46,569 nt of DNA from an uncultured Cardiobacterium sp. (GCF_938028825.1 NZ_CALIZP010000045.1:1-46569), one strand, 5' to 3'; counted from the first letter of the stretch, positions 7,968 through 16,101 are shown. The notes: generated by a model not told the origin, from the letters alone. Numbers and translations: made by a program.

Positions 7968-8027
7968 GGGTTTTTCCTGTGGAATGGCAAAAGAAAGGGG
8001 GAGGGGCGGGCTGCCGCCCGCTGTATT

Positions 8028-9665
8028 TCATGAATAGACAGGCTGCCACATCGCGTCCTGCACCGCCTGCACCCAGTTGTCCGCCTGTTTGCTGGCGACG
8101 CCGTCTTTTTCCGCCTGTTTGGCGACGGCGACCGCGACGGTGGCGGAGGAGGCGCGCAGGTTGTCCACCGGCGGCAGGAGCGACGCGCCCACGTCCTGCG
8201 GGTTGACCTGCGAGGCGACGGCTTCGGCGGCAGCGAGCAGCATGCCGTCGGTCACGCGGCTTGCGCCGGAGACGATGACGCCGAGGCCGAGGCCGGGGTA
8301 AAGCATGGCGTTGTTGGCCTGGCCGATGACGTAGTTCACGCCTTTGTACGGCACGGGCGGTACGGGGATGCCGACGGCGATCAGCGCCTTGCCGTCCGAC
8401 CATTGCACGGCGTCGGCGGGCATCACTTCGATGCGTTCGGTCGGGTTGGAGAGCGGCAGCAGGATGGGGCGCGCGACGCCCGCGCACAGCGCTTTGATGA
8501 CGGCCTCGGTAAAGGCACCGTGGTCGGTGGAGGTGCCGATCAGGATGGTCGGCTTCACCTGCTTGATGACTTCGAGCAGGCCGATGTTGCCGTCCGTTTT
8601 CGCCCAGGCGGCGACTTCGGCGGCGGGGCGGGCGTATTCTTGCTGGTAGTCGGGCAGGTCGGCCATGTCGTCGGTCACGAGACCGTGGCGGTCAATCAGC
8701 CACACCCGTTTTTTTGCCTCTGCGCGCGAGAGGCCGTCGCGCTGCATCGCCGCGCTGATTTGATCCGCCATGCCGGTGCCCGCCGTGCCCGCGCCGTACA
8801 CCACCAGCCGCTGTTCGGCAAACGTCTGTTTGGTCACTTTCAGGCCGGAGAAGACGGCGGCCATCACAATCGCGCCCGTGCCCTGCATATCGTCGTTGAA
8901 GATGCGGTATTGGTCGCGGTTCTGCACCAGGATGCGGCGGGCGTTGGATGGGCCGAAGTCTTCAAAATGCAGCAGCGCGTTGGGGAACATTTCGGCGGCA
9001 GTTTTCAGATATTCGGCAATCAGCGCGTCGTAGCGTGCGCCGCGCACGCGGGCGTGACGGTTGCCGAGATAGGCGGGGTCGTTGAGCAGCGCCTCGTTGT
9101 CAGTGCCGACGTCAAGGTTGACGGCGATGGTGCGCGCGGGGTGGATGCCCGCCGCAGCGGTGTACACCGCCAGCTTGCCGACGGAAATATCCGTGCCGTT
9201 CACGCCCCAGTCGCCGATGCCGAGGATTTCCTCCGCGTCCGACACCACCAGCAAATCCACGTCGTCCGCACCGAGGCCCAGCGTTGCGAACGCCGCGCGG
9301 ATGTTCTCCGGATGGTTCACATCGAGATAGACGGCGCGCGAGCGGCGGTAATCGCGGCTCCATTGTTTAATCGCCTCGCCGACGGTCGGGTCATAAACAA
9401 TCGGCAGCATTTCGGCGAGATGGTCGGTGAGCAGCTTGTAGTAGAGCACCTCGTTGCGGTTGTGCAACTGGTCGAGAAAGATGTATTTCTCCATGTCCTT
9501 CGCAAAGGATGCAAACTGGCGATAGGCGCGCGCCGCCTGCTGGTCGAGCGTTTCCACGGCGACGGGCAGGCGGCCGGTAAGGCCGTATTTCGCGCGTTCT
9601 TCCGGCGTGAATGCCGTGCCTTTGTTGGTCAGCGGGTTTTGCAGGATGGCGGGGGTGTTGCTCAT
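8028..9665 (-). CDS. mleS: Malolactic enzyme / NAD-dependent malic enzyme
   Basis: A 545-residue member of the malic enzyme family. It converts L-malate to lactate and CO2 if malolactic, or to pyruvate and CO2 if an NAD-malic enzyme. Visible sites are YDPT at 91-94, the catalytic-lysine motif GKL (K164), metal-binding ED at 235-236 and DD at 258-259, and the Rossmann motif GAGTAGTG at 291-298. Several stretches match my recollection of lactic-acid-bacterial MleS/MleA better than E. coli MaeA, notably LGIGDWGVNG, where MaeA has LGLGDQGIGG, and NKGTAF and QANNAMLYPGLG. Upstream on the same strand, 31 bases away, is an AEC-family permease, as in mleS-mleP loci. AGGAGA precedes the ATG. Malic-family identity is certain; malolactic specificity is inferred. 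Confidence 0.75.
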   Translation of the reverse strand: MSNTPAILQNPLTNKGTAFTPEERAKYGLTGRLPVAVETLDQQAARAYRQFASFAKDMEKYIFLDQLHNRNEVLYYKLLTDHLAEMLPIVYDPTVGEAIKQWSRDYRRSRAVYLDVNHPENIRAAFATLGLGADDVDLLVVSDAEEILGIGDWGVNGTDISVGKLAVYTAAAGIHPARTIAVNLDVGTDNEALLNDPAYLGNRHARVRGARYDALIAEYLKTAAEMFPNALLHFEDFGPSNARRILVQNRDQYRIFNDDMQGTGAIVMAAVFSGLKVTKQTFAEQRLVVYGAGTAGTGMADQISAAMQRDGLSRAEAKKRVWLIDRHGLVTDDMADLPDYQQEYARPAAEVAAWAKTDGNIGLLEVIKQVKPTILIGTSTDHGAFTEAVIKALCAGVARPILLPLSNPTERIEVMPADAVQWSDGKALIAVGIPVPPVPYKGVNYVIGQANNAMLYPGLGLGVIVSGASRVTDGMLLAAAEAVASQVNPQDVGASLLPPVDNLRASSATVAVAVAKQAEKDGVASKQADNWVQAVQDAMWQPVYS

Positions 9666-9696
9666 AGTGGTCTCCTATGATGGTTGGGAAAGGGGT

Positions 9697-10662
9697 TCAA
9701 AGGGGCAGCCATGCCAGCAGCCAGTCCACCAGCGGCACCACCACCATAAACAGCAGCGTGCTGGTGGTGACGACGTTGGTGGCGAAACGCACGTCGCCCC
9801 CGGCTTCGTTGGCGAGAATCGGCAAGACAGCCAATGCGGATACGGACGACTGCACAATCAAAGTTTTGGCTTCCGCCGCAGGCAGCGGCAGCCAATGCCT
9901 GCCGCAATAAATCAGGGCGAGCATCAACAGCGGCGCGAAAACAAATTTGCCCAGCAGCGCGGCGCTGGTATCGCGATCGAAGCGGATGCTGGCGAGTCCT
10001 GCATCGCTCAGGGTGATGCCGATATAGAGAAGCGAGAGCGGTGTGACCGTTGCGCCGAGATAGCCGAGGGTGGCGTGCATGAAAGACGGCACCGGTATAT
10101 CGGCCAGCAGGAATACCATCGCCAGCAGAAAGCCCAGGAGCGGCGCGGGTAGCAGTTTCTTCCACTCAAATTTTTTCTGCGGCGCGGGTTCTTGTCCCGG
10201 CAGCGGGTCGTTTGCAATCAGGAAGACGCCGAACGCCCAAGTGGATACCGTATTCAGGACGTAATAAACCAAGAAATAGGGCATGGCTGCGTCGCCGAAC
10301 AGCGCCACATTGAGCGGCAGGCCGATGAAAATCGTGTTGGCATTGACGATGGTGTTGATAAAGACGCCACGCCGCCCGGCACGCACCCGCAACGCCTTCA
10401 CCATCAGCCAGGCCGCCGGATAGCCGAGCAGCAGCGATGCCGCGCCGTAAACCAGGCCGTCCGACAACGCGGCAAGCTGGTCGCGGTGAAGATACGTCAG
10501 CACCGAGACGAAAATCGAGGCCGGCAGGGCGATGTGCATAATCAGCCGCGAGATGTTGGCGGCGAAGTCGTCGGCAAACCAGCCGCGTCGGCGCAGCACA
10601 AAGCCCAGCGCAATCAGCAATACGATGGACAGGACGCTTTCCACGGCGGTAAGGAAAATCAT
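9697..10662 (-). CDS. mleP: AEC family transporter, probable malate permease
   Basis: A 321-residue protein with about ten predicted membrane helices of the auxin efflux carrier/malate permease (AEC) fold, including the central polar NANTIFIGLPLNVALFG segment that is typical of the family. MleP of lactic acid bacteria belongs to this family and has a similar length. The frame extends upstream to 10824, but the ATG at 10662 has a near-ideal AAGGAG six bases before it and starts directly with a membrane helix. It is the first gene of a probable mleP-mleS-hdeD operon and is divergent from an XRE regulator. Substrate is inferred from the neighbour, not from the protein itself. Confidence 0.75.
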   Translation of the reverse strand: MIFLTAVESVLSIVLLIALGFVLRRRGWFADDFAANISRLIMHIALPASIFVSVLTYLHRDQLAALSDGLVYGAASLLLGYPAAWLMVKALRVRAGRRGVFINTIVNANTIFIGLPLNVALFGDAAMPYFLVYYVLNTVSTWAFGVFLIANDPLPGQEPAPQKKFEWKKLLPAPLLGFLLAMVFLLADIPVPSFMHATLGYLGATVTPLSLLYIGITLSDAGLASIRFDRDTSAALLGKFVFAPLLMLALIYCGRHWLPLPAAEAKTLIVQSSVSALAVLPILANEAGGDVRFATNVVTTSTLLFMVVVPLVDWLLAWLPL

Positions 10663-10702
10663 GGGCGGCTCCTTGGTCGTAACCGGCGGAAATAAAAAGA
10701 AA

Positions 10703-10719
10703 ACCACGCGTGACGTGGT
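10703..10719. promoter_or_regulatory. Candidate operator between mleP and the XRE gene
   Basis: Inverted repeat ACCACG-5 bp-CGTGGT lies in the 194-bp divergent intergenic region, 41 bases upstream of the mleP start. Its position suits a binding site for the adjacent XRE protein. No T-run follows, so a terminator is unlikely. Confidence 0.35.
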
Positions 10720-10856
10720 GACATGGCGACAGGTGCCGCCGCATTGTACACCGAAAGCACAAACTGAAAAGATGACCAACCACACCAAAAAGTCCTTAAC
10801 CGTTCCGTCAGAAAGGTTGAGCATTCAACCCGCAAAGACCAGAAAAGGACAGAAAA

Positions 10857-11216
10857 ATGAACCTGAACCACGAAGAAATCAACCGCCGCATCGGCCGCGC
10901 CATCGCCAAATACCGCCAGGAAAGCGGTCTCACCCAGGAACAGGTGGCGGAACTGCTGCACATCGGCAACGAGGCCGTCTCGCGCATGGAGCGCGGCCTG
11001 ATCATGCCCAACGTCATGCGCCTGCTCGAACTGGCGGAAATCTTCCACTGCACTGCCGCCGACCTGCTCGCCGAAGGTAGCCCGCGCCTCTTCGACAAGA
11101 CGCACCACATCCACAGCAGCATCGCCAACCTCGCTGAAGACGACCGCCAACTGATGCTGCACGTCCTTGAACTCTTCGCCCGGCGGTTGCGCCGTACGCC
11201 GGGCCGGGCAAACTGA
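10857..11216 (+). CDS. XRE/Cro-C1-type helix-turn-helix regulator
   Basis: A 119-residue DNA-binding protein. Residues 11-70 form the XRE domain (IGRAIAKYRQESGLTQEQVA, then EAVSRMERGLIMPNVMRLLE). The last 40 residues are charged, do not match a known sensory domain, and may serve dimerisation. It is transcribed divergently from mleP and is the obvious candidate to control the malate operon, though that is inference; lactic acid bacteria usually use a LysR-type regulator for mle. A purine-rich ribosome site (AAAAGGACAG) precedes the ATG. Confidence 0.8.
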   Translation: MNLNHEEINRRIGRAIAKYRQESGLTQEQVAELLHIGNEAVSRMERGLIMPNVMRLLELAEIFHCTAADLLAEGSPRLFDKTHHIHSSIANLAEDDRQLMLHVLELFARRLRRTPGRAN

Positions 11217-11269
11217 TGCCGCAAGACGCGGGCCTGCCAGCGCATCGGCCACGCCTTTGCCGCCTGCGG

Positions 11270-11292
11270 TTATCCACAAAAGCTGTGCATAA
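11270..11292. other. Pair of DnaA-box-like 9-mers in inverted orientation
   Basis: TTATCCACA at 11270-11278 is a perfect DnaA box. TGTGCATAA at 11284-11292 is the reverse complement of TTATGCACA, a good match to TTWTNCACA. They lie in the 240-bp gap between the XRE gene and exbB. No AT-rich unwinding region or ori-flanking genes are present, so a replication origin is not claimed. Confidence 0.35.
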
Positions 11293-11397
11293 CTCCGGCA
11301 GACGGAGGCTTACCCCGTGTTCACAAAAGAGAAATTTTCCCTGCTTTCTTTTTGCGCAGGGCGTGCGGTGTCAGGCAACAAACAATAATCCCTCGTA

Positions 11398-11426
11398 TTT
11401 ACATGACATAGGGGGGTGGGTATAGT
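11398..11426 (+). promoter_or_regulatory. Sigma-70 promoter of exbB-exbD-tonB
   Basis: TTTACA (11398-11403) and TATAGT (11421-11426) are 17 bp apart, 35 bases before the exbB ATG. The AT-rich stretch just upstream (AATAATCCCTCGTATT) would be the place for a Fur site but matches the Fur consensus only weakly. Confidence 0.6.
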
Positions 11427-11460
11427 GCAAGCCCTTTTTACTCACCGGAGCATCCCGACC

Positions 11461-11907
11461 ATGGAATTTCTCAAAGCACACGTCGATTACATCATCCTCG
11501 GCACCCTCGGCCTGATGAGCCTCATCATGCTGTGGAAAGTCGTCGAGCGCTACATCTTCTTCGCCCGCCTCGATGTGCGCCGCTACCCCAACATCCACGA
11601 ACTCGACATCGCCCTCGAACGCAACCTCACCCCCATCTATACCATCGGCTCGAACGCGCCCTACGTCGGCCTGCTCGGCACCGTGACCGGCATCCTCATC
11701 ACCTTCTACGACATGGGGCAGCACGGCGGCAACATCGACGCCGCGCAAATCATGATCGGCCTCGCCATGGCGCTGAAAGCGACCGCCTTCGGCATCCTCG
11801 TCGCCATCCCGTCCATCATGTTTTACAACCTGCTCTCGCGCAAAGTCGAAGTGCGCCGTGCCAAATGGCAGTCCTACCAGGCGGGATACAACAATGAAAA
11901 AATTTGA
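11461..11907 (+). CDS. exbB: TonB-system energizer ExbB
   Basis: A 148-residue inner-membrane protein of the short ExbB2 type. It has an N-terminal helix (about 8-26), a cytoplasmic part (ERYIFFARLDVRRYPNIHELD) and the MotA/ExbB/TolQ core NAPYVGLLGTVTGILITFYD followed by two more helices. With ExbD it forms the proton channel that drives TonB. The frame opens at 11416, but the ATG at 11461 follows GGAG and lies after the promoter. It overlaps exbD by 14 bases, so the two are translationally coupled. Confidence 0.93.
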   Translation: MEFLKAHVDYIILGTLGLMSLIMLWKVVERYIFFARLDVRRYPNIHELDIALERNLTPIYTIGSNAPYVGLLGTVTGILITFYDMGQHGGNIDAAQIMIGLAMALKATAFGILVAIPSIMFYNLLSRKVEVRRAKWQSYQAGYNNEKI

Positions 11908-12292
11908 CCAGATCAACGTCATCCCGTTCATCGACATCATGCTGGTGCTGCTCACCATCGTGCTGATGACGGCGAGCTTCATCGCCCAGGGCAAAATCGA
12001 GGTCAACCTGCCGACCTCGAAAGAGCCGACCAAACTCGAAGCCGAAGACACCCTGAAACTCATCACCATCGACAAGGACGGCATCTATTACCTCAAAGAC
12101 GGCGGGCAGAGCGAGCAGAAAATCGGCACGGAAGCGCTGAAAACCACCGTGGACGGCTGGCAGGAGAACCAGCGCGTGACCCTGAAAATCGACGCCGACA
12201 CACCCTTCCAGCACTTCATCACCGTGCAGGACATGCTCAAAGGCAAAAAATTCCGCGTCGCCGTCCTCTCCATCCCGGCCGGGGAACACTGA
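11894..12292 (+). CDS. exbD: TonB-system energizer ExbD
   Basis: A 132-residue protein with a short cytoplasmic N-terminus, one membrane helix containing the essential aspartate (PFIDIMLVLL, D14) and a periplasmic domain. The ATG at 11894 lies inside the end of exbB, and the TGA is two bases before tonB. Normal length and motifs. Confidence 0.94.
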   Translation: MKKFDQINVIPFIDIMLVLLTIVLMTASFIAQGKIEVNLPTSKEPTKLEAEDTLKLITIDKDGIYYLKDGGQSEQKIGTEALKTTVDGWQENQRVTLKIDADTPFQHFITVQDMLKGKKFRVAVLSIPAGEH

Positions 12293-12293
12293 C

Positions 12294-13157
12294 ATGGCCG
12301 GATACAGCCGCGCCGCCAGCATCACCGGCTTCGTTGTCTCGCTTGCCGTGCATGCGGGCATTGTCGCCGGCGGTGTCTGGATCTACCGGCAAGACCCGCC
12401 GCCTGCCGTCATCACCCCGGAAATCCTCAACTGGGAATGGGCCGAATACGCCCCCGAACCCGAACCGGCCGCGCCGCCGCCACCTCCCCCACCGCCGCCG
12501 CCCCCCGAACCCGAACCGGAAATCCTGCCCGAACCCGAGCCCGAGCCGGTTGTCGAAGAAACACCCGCGCCGGTCGAAATCGAAAAAAAACCGCCACCGA
12601 AAAAAGAACCGCCCAAAGAAAAGCCCAAACCGAAAAAAGAAAAACCGAAAGAAAAGCCCAAGCCCAAAGAAAAACCGAAGCCGAAACCGGAGCCGGAGCC
12701 GCGCGAACCCGCCTCCGAAGTGCGCGAACGCCCCGTCTTCACCCCGCCGCCGGCGCGGGTCAGCATCGCCCCGCCCGTGCCGTCATCCACTTACGGACAG
12801 GGACAAACGCCGAACGCCCGCCCGGATGCCGGTGCCGGACGCGGCGGCTCGCCGGACGGCAGGGTCGGCGGCAAACCCGGCGGTGAAATCACCACGAAAA
12901 ACTACAACCAGGGCCTGCAACAGCGCATCGCCGGTGCCGTCGCCAAACGCAAGGGCCGCATCCGCGAACGCGGCACCGCTGTGGTCGCCTTCGACATCCA
13001 GGCGAGCGGCGCGTTCAGCAACATCCGCATTGAGCAGAGTTCGGGCGTGCGGCAAATCGACGACCTCATCCTCGATGCCGTGCGCAGCGTCGGCCGCTAC
13101 GCCGCCCCGCCCGAAGGCAGGACGGTGAGCAAACGCATCCCGCTCAATGTCAAATAA
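12294..13157 (+). CDS. tonB: Energy transducer TonB
   Basis: A 287-residue protein that carries proton-motive energy from ExbB/ExbD to outer-membrane receptors for iron, heme or similar substrates. The N-terminal membrane anchor (8-30) has S16 and H20, the residues that contact ExbB in E. coli TonB. A long proline-rich periplasmic spacer follows, first with EPEP/PPP repeats and then KPKEKPKPK repeats. The C-terminal domain begins at about residue 210 (GTAVVAFDIQASGAFSNIRI) and ends PPEGRTVSKRIPLNVK. Third gene of a tight operon; the start is one base after the exbD stop. Confidence 0.94.
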   Translation: MAGYSRAASITGFVVSLAVHAGIVAGGVWIYRQDPPPAVITPEILNWEWAEYAPEPEPAAPPPPPPPPPPPEPEPEILPEPEPEPVVEETPAPVEIEKKPPPKKEPPKEKPKPKKEKPKEKPKPKEKPKPKPEPEPREPASEVRERPVFTPPPARVSIAPPVPSSTYGQGQTPNARPDAGAGRGGSPDGRVGGKPGGEITTKNYNQGLQQRIAGAVAKRKGRIRERGTAVVAFDIQASGAFSNIRIEQSSGVRQIDDLILDAVRSVGRYAAPPEGRTVSKRIPLNVK

Positions 13158-13163
13158 CCCGAC

Positions 13164-13186
13164 ACCGCGCTCCGGCGCGGTTTTTT
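13164..13186 (+). terminator. Intrinsic terminator of exbB-exbD-tonB
   Basis: Stem ACCGCGC/GCGCGGT with loop TCCG is followed by TTTTTT, starting 7 bases after the tonB stop. Confidence 0.85.
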
Positions 13187-13211
13187 GCCGCCTCCGACCA
13201 CGCCCGTCATC

Positions 13212-14885
13212 ATGAAAACCCTCGCCCGCTTCCTCCGCCTCATCGCCCCCTACTGGTTCACCCGCCGCAGCCTGCCCGCCTGGGGGCTGCTTGCCGCCGA
13301 CACCGCCTGCACCCTCCTCCTCATCCTCATCGGCGTGTGGATCGTCCGCTGGGACAAGCGCTTCTACGACGCCCTCGCCGATTTCAACGGCGCCATCCTG
13401 CCCGCGCTTGCCGCCGAATACCTCGGCTACCTCGCCCTCCTCGTCACCTTCATCGTCAGCGGCGAATGGCTGCGCAAAGTGCTGCGCATCCGCTGGCGCG
13501 AACAGATGAGCCGCGACTTCCAGCACGCCTGGCTGGCAGAACACAGACACTACCGCCTGCAACAAGGCGCAGAACCGGACAACCCCGACCAGCGCATCGC
13601 CGAAGACATCGCCCTGCTCGCTGAACAGACCCTCGACCTCCTGCGCAGTTTCATCCAGAAAAGCGTGACCCTCGTCACCTACCTCGGCATCCTCTGGGGG
13701 CTTTCCGGCGTGCAGACCTTCACCATCGCCGGTTACAGCTTCACCATCCACGGCTACCTCGTCTGGGTCGCGCTCGCCTACTCGCTCATCACCACCCTCA
13801 TCGGCCACCTCATCGGCCACAAACTGCAAGCGCTCAACGTCGAGCGCCAGCACCGCGAAGCCGACTACCGCGCCACCCTGCTGCGCGTGCGCGACCACAG
13901 CGAACAAATCGCCCTCTATCGCGGCGAAGCGGCGGAAGAAGCCCGCCTGCAACAGCGCTTCGAGCACATCAAGACCAACTGGCGCGCCCTCATCAACCGC
14001 GAACTCATGTTCAGCACCTTCACCGCCAGCTACATCCGCATCAGCATCTTCATCCCCATCTTCGCCACCCTGCCGATGTATCTCGCCAAAACCCTCACCT
14101 TCGGTGACATCATGCAGACCCGCGCCTCCTTCGCCCGCGTGCAGGACGGCTTCGGCTGGTTCCTCGACAGCTACAAACAGCTCATCGTCTGGGCGGCAGT
14201 CATCGAGCGCCTCGCCCGCTTTCAGGACGCGCTGGAACAACTGCCCGCCGCCAAACATCCCGCCACCGACAGCGGCGACGACAGCATCACCACGGAAAAC
14301 CTCTGCATCGACAGCGCCGACGGCCGCCCGCTGCTCGGCAACCTCAACCTACACGCCACCGCCCCCGAACGTCTGCTGCTCGACGGCGCCAGCGGCATCG
14401 GAAAAACCACCCTGCTGCGTACCCTGGCGGGCATCTGGCCACACTACCGGGGGCATTACCGCCTGCCCGCGCGCGGCATCCTCACCCTGCCGCAGCGCCC
14501 CTACCTGCCACAGGACACCCTGCGCGCCATCCTCTGCTACCCCGCACGCGACAGCATCGCGGACGAACGCCTCACCGCCGCGCTGCAACAAGTCGGCCTC
14601 GACCGCCTCGCCGCCCGCCTTGATGACGAAGCAGAATGGCAGCGCATCCTCTCCGGCGGCGAACAGCAGCGCATCAGCCTCGCCCGCGCCCTCATCACCC
14701 GCCCGCACATCCTCCTCCTGGATGAGGCGACGAACCAGCTCGACGATGCCGTCGCCCGCACCCTCATGCAGACCCTGCACGAAACACTGCCGCACACCCT
14801 GTGCCTTGCCATCAGTCACCAGCCGCCGATCAAGACCCTCTTCCCCCGCTGTATCGATCTGAACCGCCACGTCGTGGCAGGCTAA
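13212..14885 (+). CDS. ABC transporter permease/ATP-binding protein, YddA/SbmA-BacA-like
   Basis: A 557-residue half-transporter with an N-terminal six-helix domain of the SbmA/BacA type (ABC_membrane_2) fused to an ATPase, like E. coli YddA or the bacterial ABCD-type exporters. The ATPase has Walker A GASGIGKTT, a YLPQ-type Q-loop (TLPQRPYLPQDTLRAILCYP), signature LSGGEQQRISLARAL and Walker B ILLLDEATNQLDD. Related proteins move peptides, vitamin B12 or bleomycin-like compounds, so the substrate is open. Start at 13212 is the ATG before KTLARFLRL; the frame opens slightly earlier inside the tonB terminator. A Correia-like element lies 75 bases past the stop. Confidence 0.85.
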   Translation: MKTLARFLRLIAPYWFTRRSLPAWGLLAADTACTLLLILIGVWIVRWDKRFYDALADFNGAILPALAAEYLGYLALLVTFIVSGEWLRKVLRIRWREQMSRDFQHAWLAEHRHYRLQQGAEPDNPDQRIAEDIALLAEQTLDLLRSFIQKSVTLVTYLGILWGLSGVQTFTIAGYSFTIHGYLVWVALAYSLITTLIGHLIGHKLQALNVERQHREADYRATLLRVRDHSEQIALYRGEAAEEARLQQRFEHIKTNWRALINRELMFSTFTASYIRISIFIPIFATLPMYLAKTLTFGDIMQTRASFARVQDGFGWFLDSYKQLIVWAAVIERLARFQDALEQLPAAKHPATDSGDDSITTENLCIDSADGRPLLGNLNLHATAPERLLLDGASGIGKTTLLRTLAGIWPHYRGHYRLPARGILTLPQRPYLPQDTLRAILCYPARDSIADERLTAALQQVGLDRLAARLDDEAEWQRILSGGEQQRISLARALITRPHILLLDEATNQLDDAVARTLMQTLHETLPHTLCLAISHQPPIKTLFPRCIDLNRHVVAG

Positions 14886-14960
14886 CCCTCAGGCAGACAG
14901 GTATAGGTGCCTCCCTGCGAGATGGGCGAATGCCTTTGCAAACGGGGGAAGGTTTTTACG

Positions 14961-15066
14961 TATAGTCGTTTCAACTAGAACTGATACGGTGTTAGCTCGC
15001 CTCGCCGTACTATCTGTACGGTCTTCGGCTCGCCGCCTTGTCTCAGTCCTATTTGAAACGACTATA
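14961..15066 (-). mobile_element. Correia-like inverted-repeat element, short form (106 bp)
   Basis: Ends are TATAGTCGTTTCAA and TTGAAACGACTATA. On the minus strand the interior reads ACAAGGCGGCGAGCCG, then GTACAGATAGTACGG. TATAGT ends, this core and the 104-108 bp size are all features of the short Neisseria Correia elements (recalled from memory). It encodes no protein. It lies between the ABC transporter and an IS1-family copy, and the flanking TA could be its target duplication. Confidence 0.8.
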
Positions 15067-15096
15067 ACCAGCTTCATTCGGGGAACTTCATTTTTT

Positions 15097-15909
15097 GGTG
15101 GTGTTCTAAAAAGTATGCTGACACTGGTGTCGGTAAGCAGAAACTAAAAAGGCAACGGGCAGATGCGTTATGTTGTGTCTGTGAAAATACAATTAACACT
15201 CTGTTGCCCCCGTTGCCATGGGCAGAGTATAAAGAAAAATGGCACCAAGCGCTACGGCAAACAAAATTACCTCTGCAAAGATTGCTGTCGTCAATTTATT
15301 GGCGACCATAATTTGACCTATATTGGATATCGTTCAAACATTATTAAAATTATCCTCAAAATGCCGGTTCGTAATTGTGGCATTCGTGATATTTCCGCAA
15401 TAACAGGATGCAGCAGGTACAAGGTGCAGAAGGTGCTAAAAACGTCACAACATCATGTCCTTCCTAAGAAAAATCATTATGATACTTTAGAGATTGACGA
15501 GATCTGGACTTTCGTCGGCAGCAAAAAGAACAAGGTATGGCTTATTTATGCTTATGACCGTGGTAGCGGCGAGATAGTGGCTTATGCCCGGGGGAAACGG
15601 GATATTACCACAGTAAGGGAATTGGAAGCACGTTTAAACGATCTAAGGATTACTTATGGGAATATCGCAATGGATAAGTGGCAGAGTTTTGTTGAAGTAT
15701 TCGGCAGTGAAAAATCGAATATTGGCAAGAAATATACGGTGGGAATTGAAGGCAATCATTGCCGTCTGAGACAACCGGATCAAGCGGATTGTGAGGAAAA
15801 CCTGTTTTTTTTCAAAGAAATTGCTCTACCACTTCAAGGTCTTTAATCTAGCTTTTCACTACATCAACTATGGCATTGTCCAGCCCGGCATACTTTTCAG
15901 GTCACCACC
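15097..15909 (+). mobile_element. IS1-family insertion sequence
   Basis: An 813-bp element bounded by imperfect inverted repeats: GGTGGTGTTCTAAAAAGTAT at 15097 and, at 15886-15909, the reverse complement of GGTGGTGACCTGAAAAGTAT. The GGTGGTG ends suit the IS1 family. No clear 8-9 bp target duplication is visible; the flanks are T-rich and A-rich. Composition is much more AT-rich than the surroundings, indicating recent arrival from another host. It carries one frameshifted transposase. Confidence 0.8.
15163..15880 (+). pseudogene. IS1-family transposase, frameshifted
   Basis: Fused InsA/InsB-like transposase with zinc finger (CCPRCHGQSIKKNG, YLCKDCCRQF) and an IS1 DDE domain (LEIDEIWTFVGSKKNKVWLIY, then IAMDKWQSF, then GIEGNHCRLR). 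After RLR (about 15771) the frame reads QPDQADCEENL and stops at 15846. The next frame continues the expected IS1 ending (RIKRIVRKTCFFSKKLLYHF, then FNLAFHYINYG). Deleting one A in ACAACC at 15771-15776 would restore it, so a single-base insertion broke the gene near its end. The usual stop after the final motif is also missing; the frame runs out of the element. Probably inactive. Confidence 0.8.
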
Positions 15910-16101
15910 CAAAAATCTGTGCCGCAATCCGGCTTGCGCCTTTGCATATCGCCGGTATCTCTTCCGCCAGCGGACGTACAGCACCGCAGTCGCCGGGGCA
16001 GCGTCTTGTGTGCCGTTCGTCGCCATGACAATCTCCGCTTTCTCTGGGAGCTGCCGCCAGTATGGTGAAAAAGGCAAACCACACAGCGTGGCGGCACAAA
16101 A

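Noticed and set aside
7159..8487. A long arginine-rich minus-strand open frame
   Set aside because: Out-of-frame reading of hdeD and the malic enzyme gene; RRR/PAR-rich low-complexity translation.
11381..11400. Fur box upstream of exbB
   Set aside because: Only about half of the 19 consensus positions match; not enough to claim, despite the suitable location.
11217..11460. Origin of replication based on DnaA-like boxes
   Set aside because: Only two good boxes, no AT-rich unwinding element and no dnaA, mnmG or parAB nearby.
15761..15770. GCCGTCTGAG, one base from the Neisseria DNA uptake sequence
   Set aside because: It encodes the conserved CRLR residues of the IS1 transposase, and I found no other copies; terminators here are not built from uptake sequences.
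15868..16024. Possible small minus-strand gene (MATNGTQDAAPATAVLYVRW...)
   Set aside because: It crosses the IS1 end, has no recognisable domain and lies beyond the aroG terminator without a clear promoter or ribosome site.
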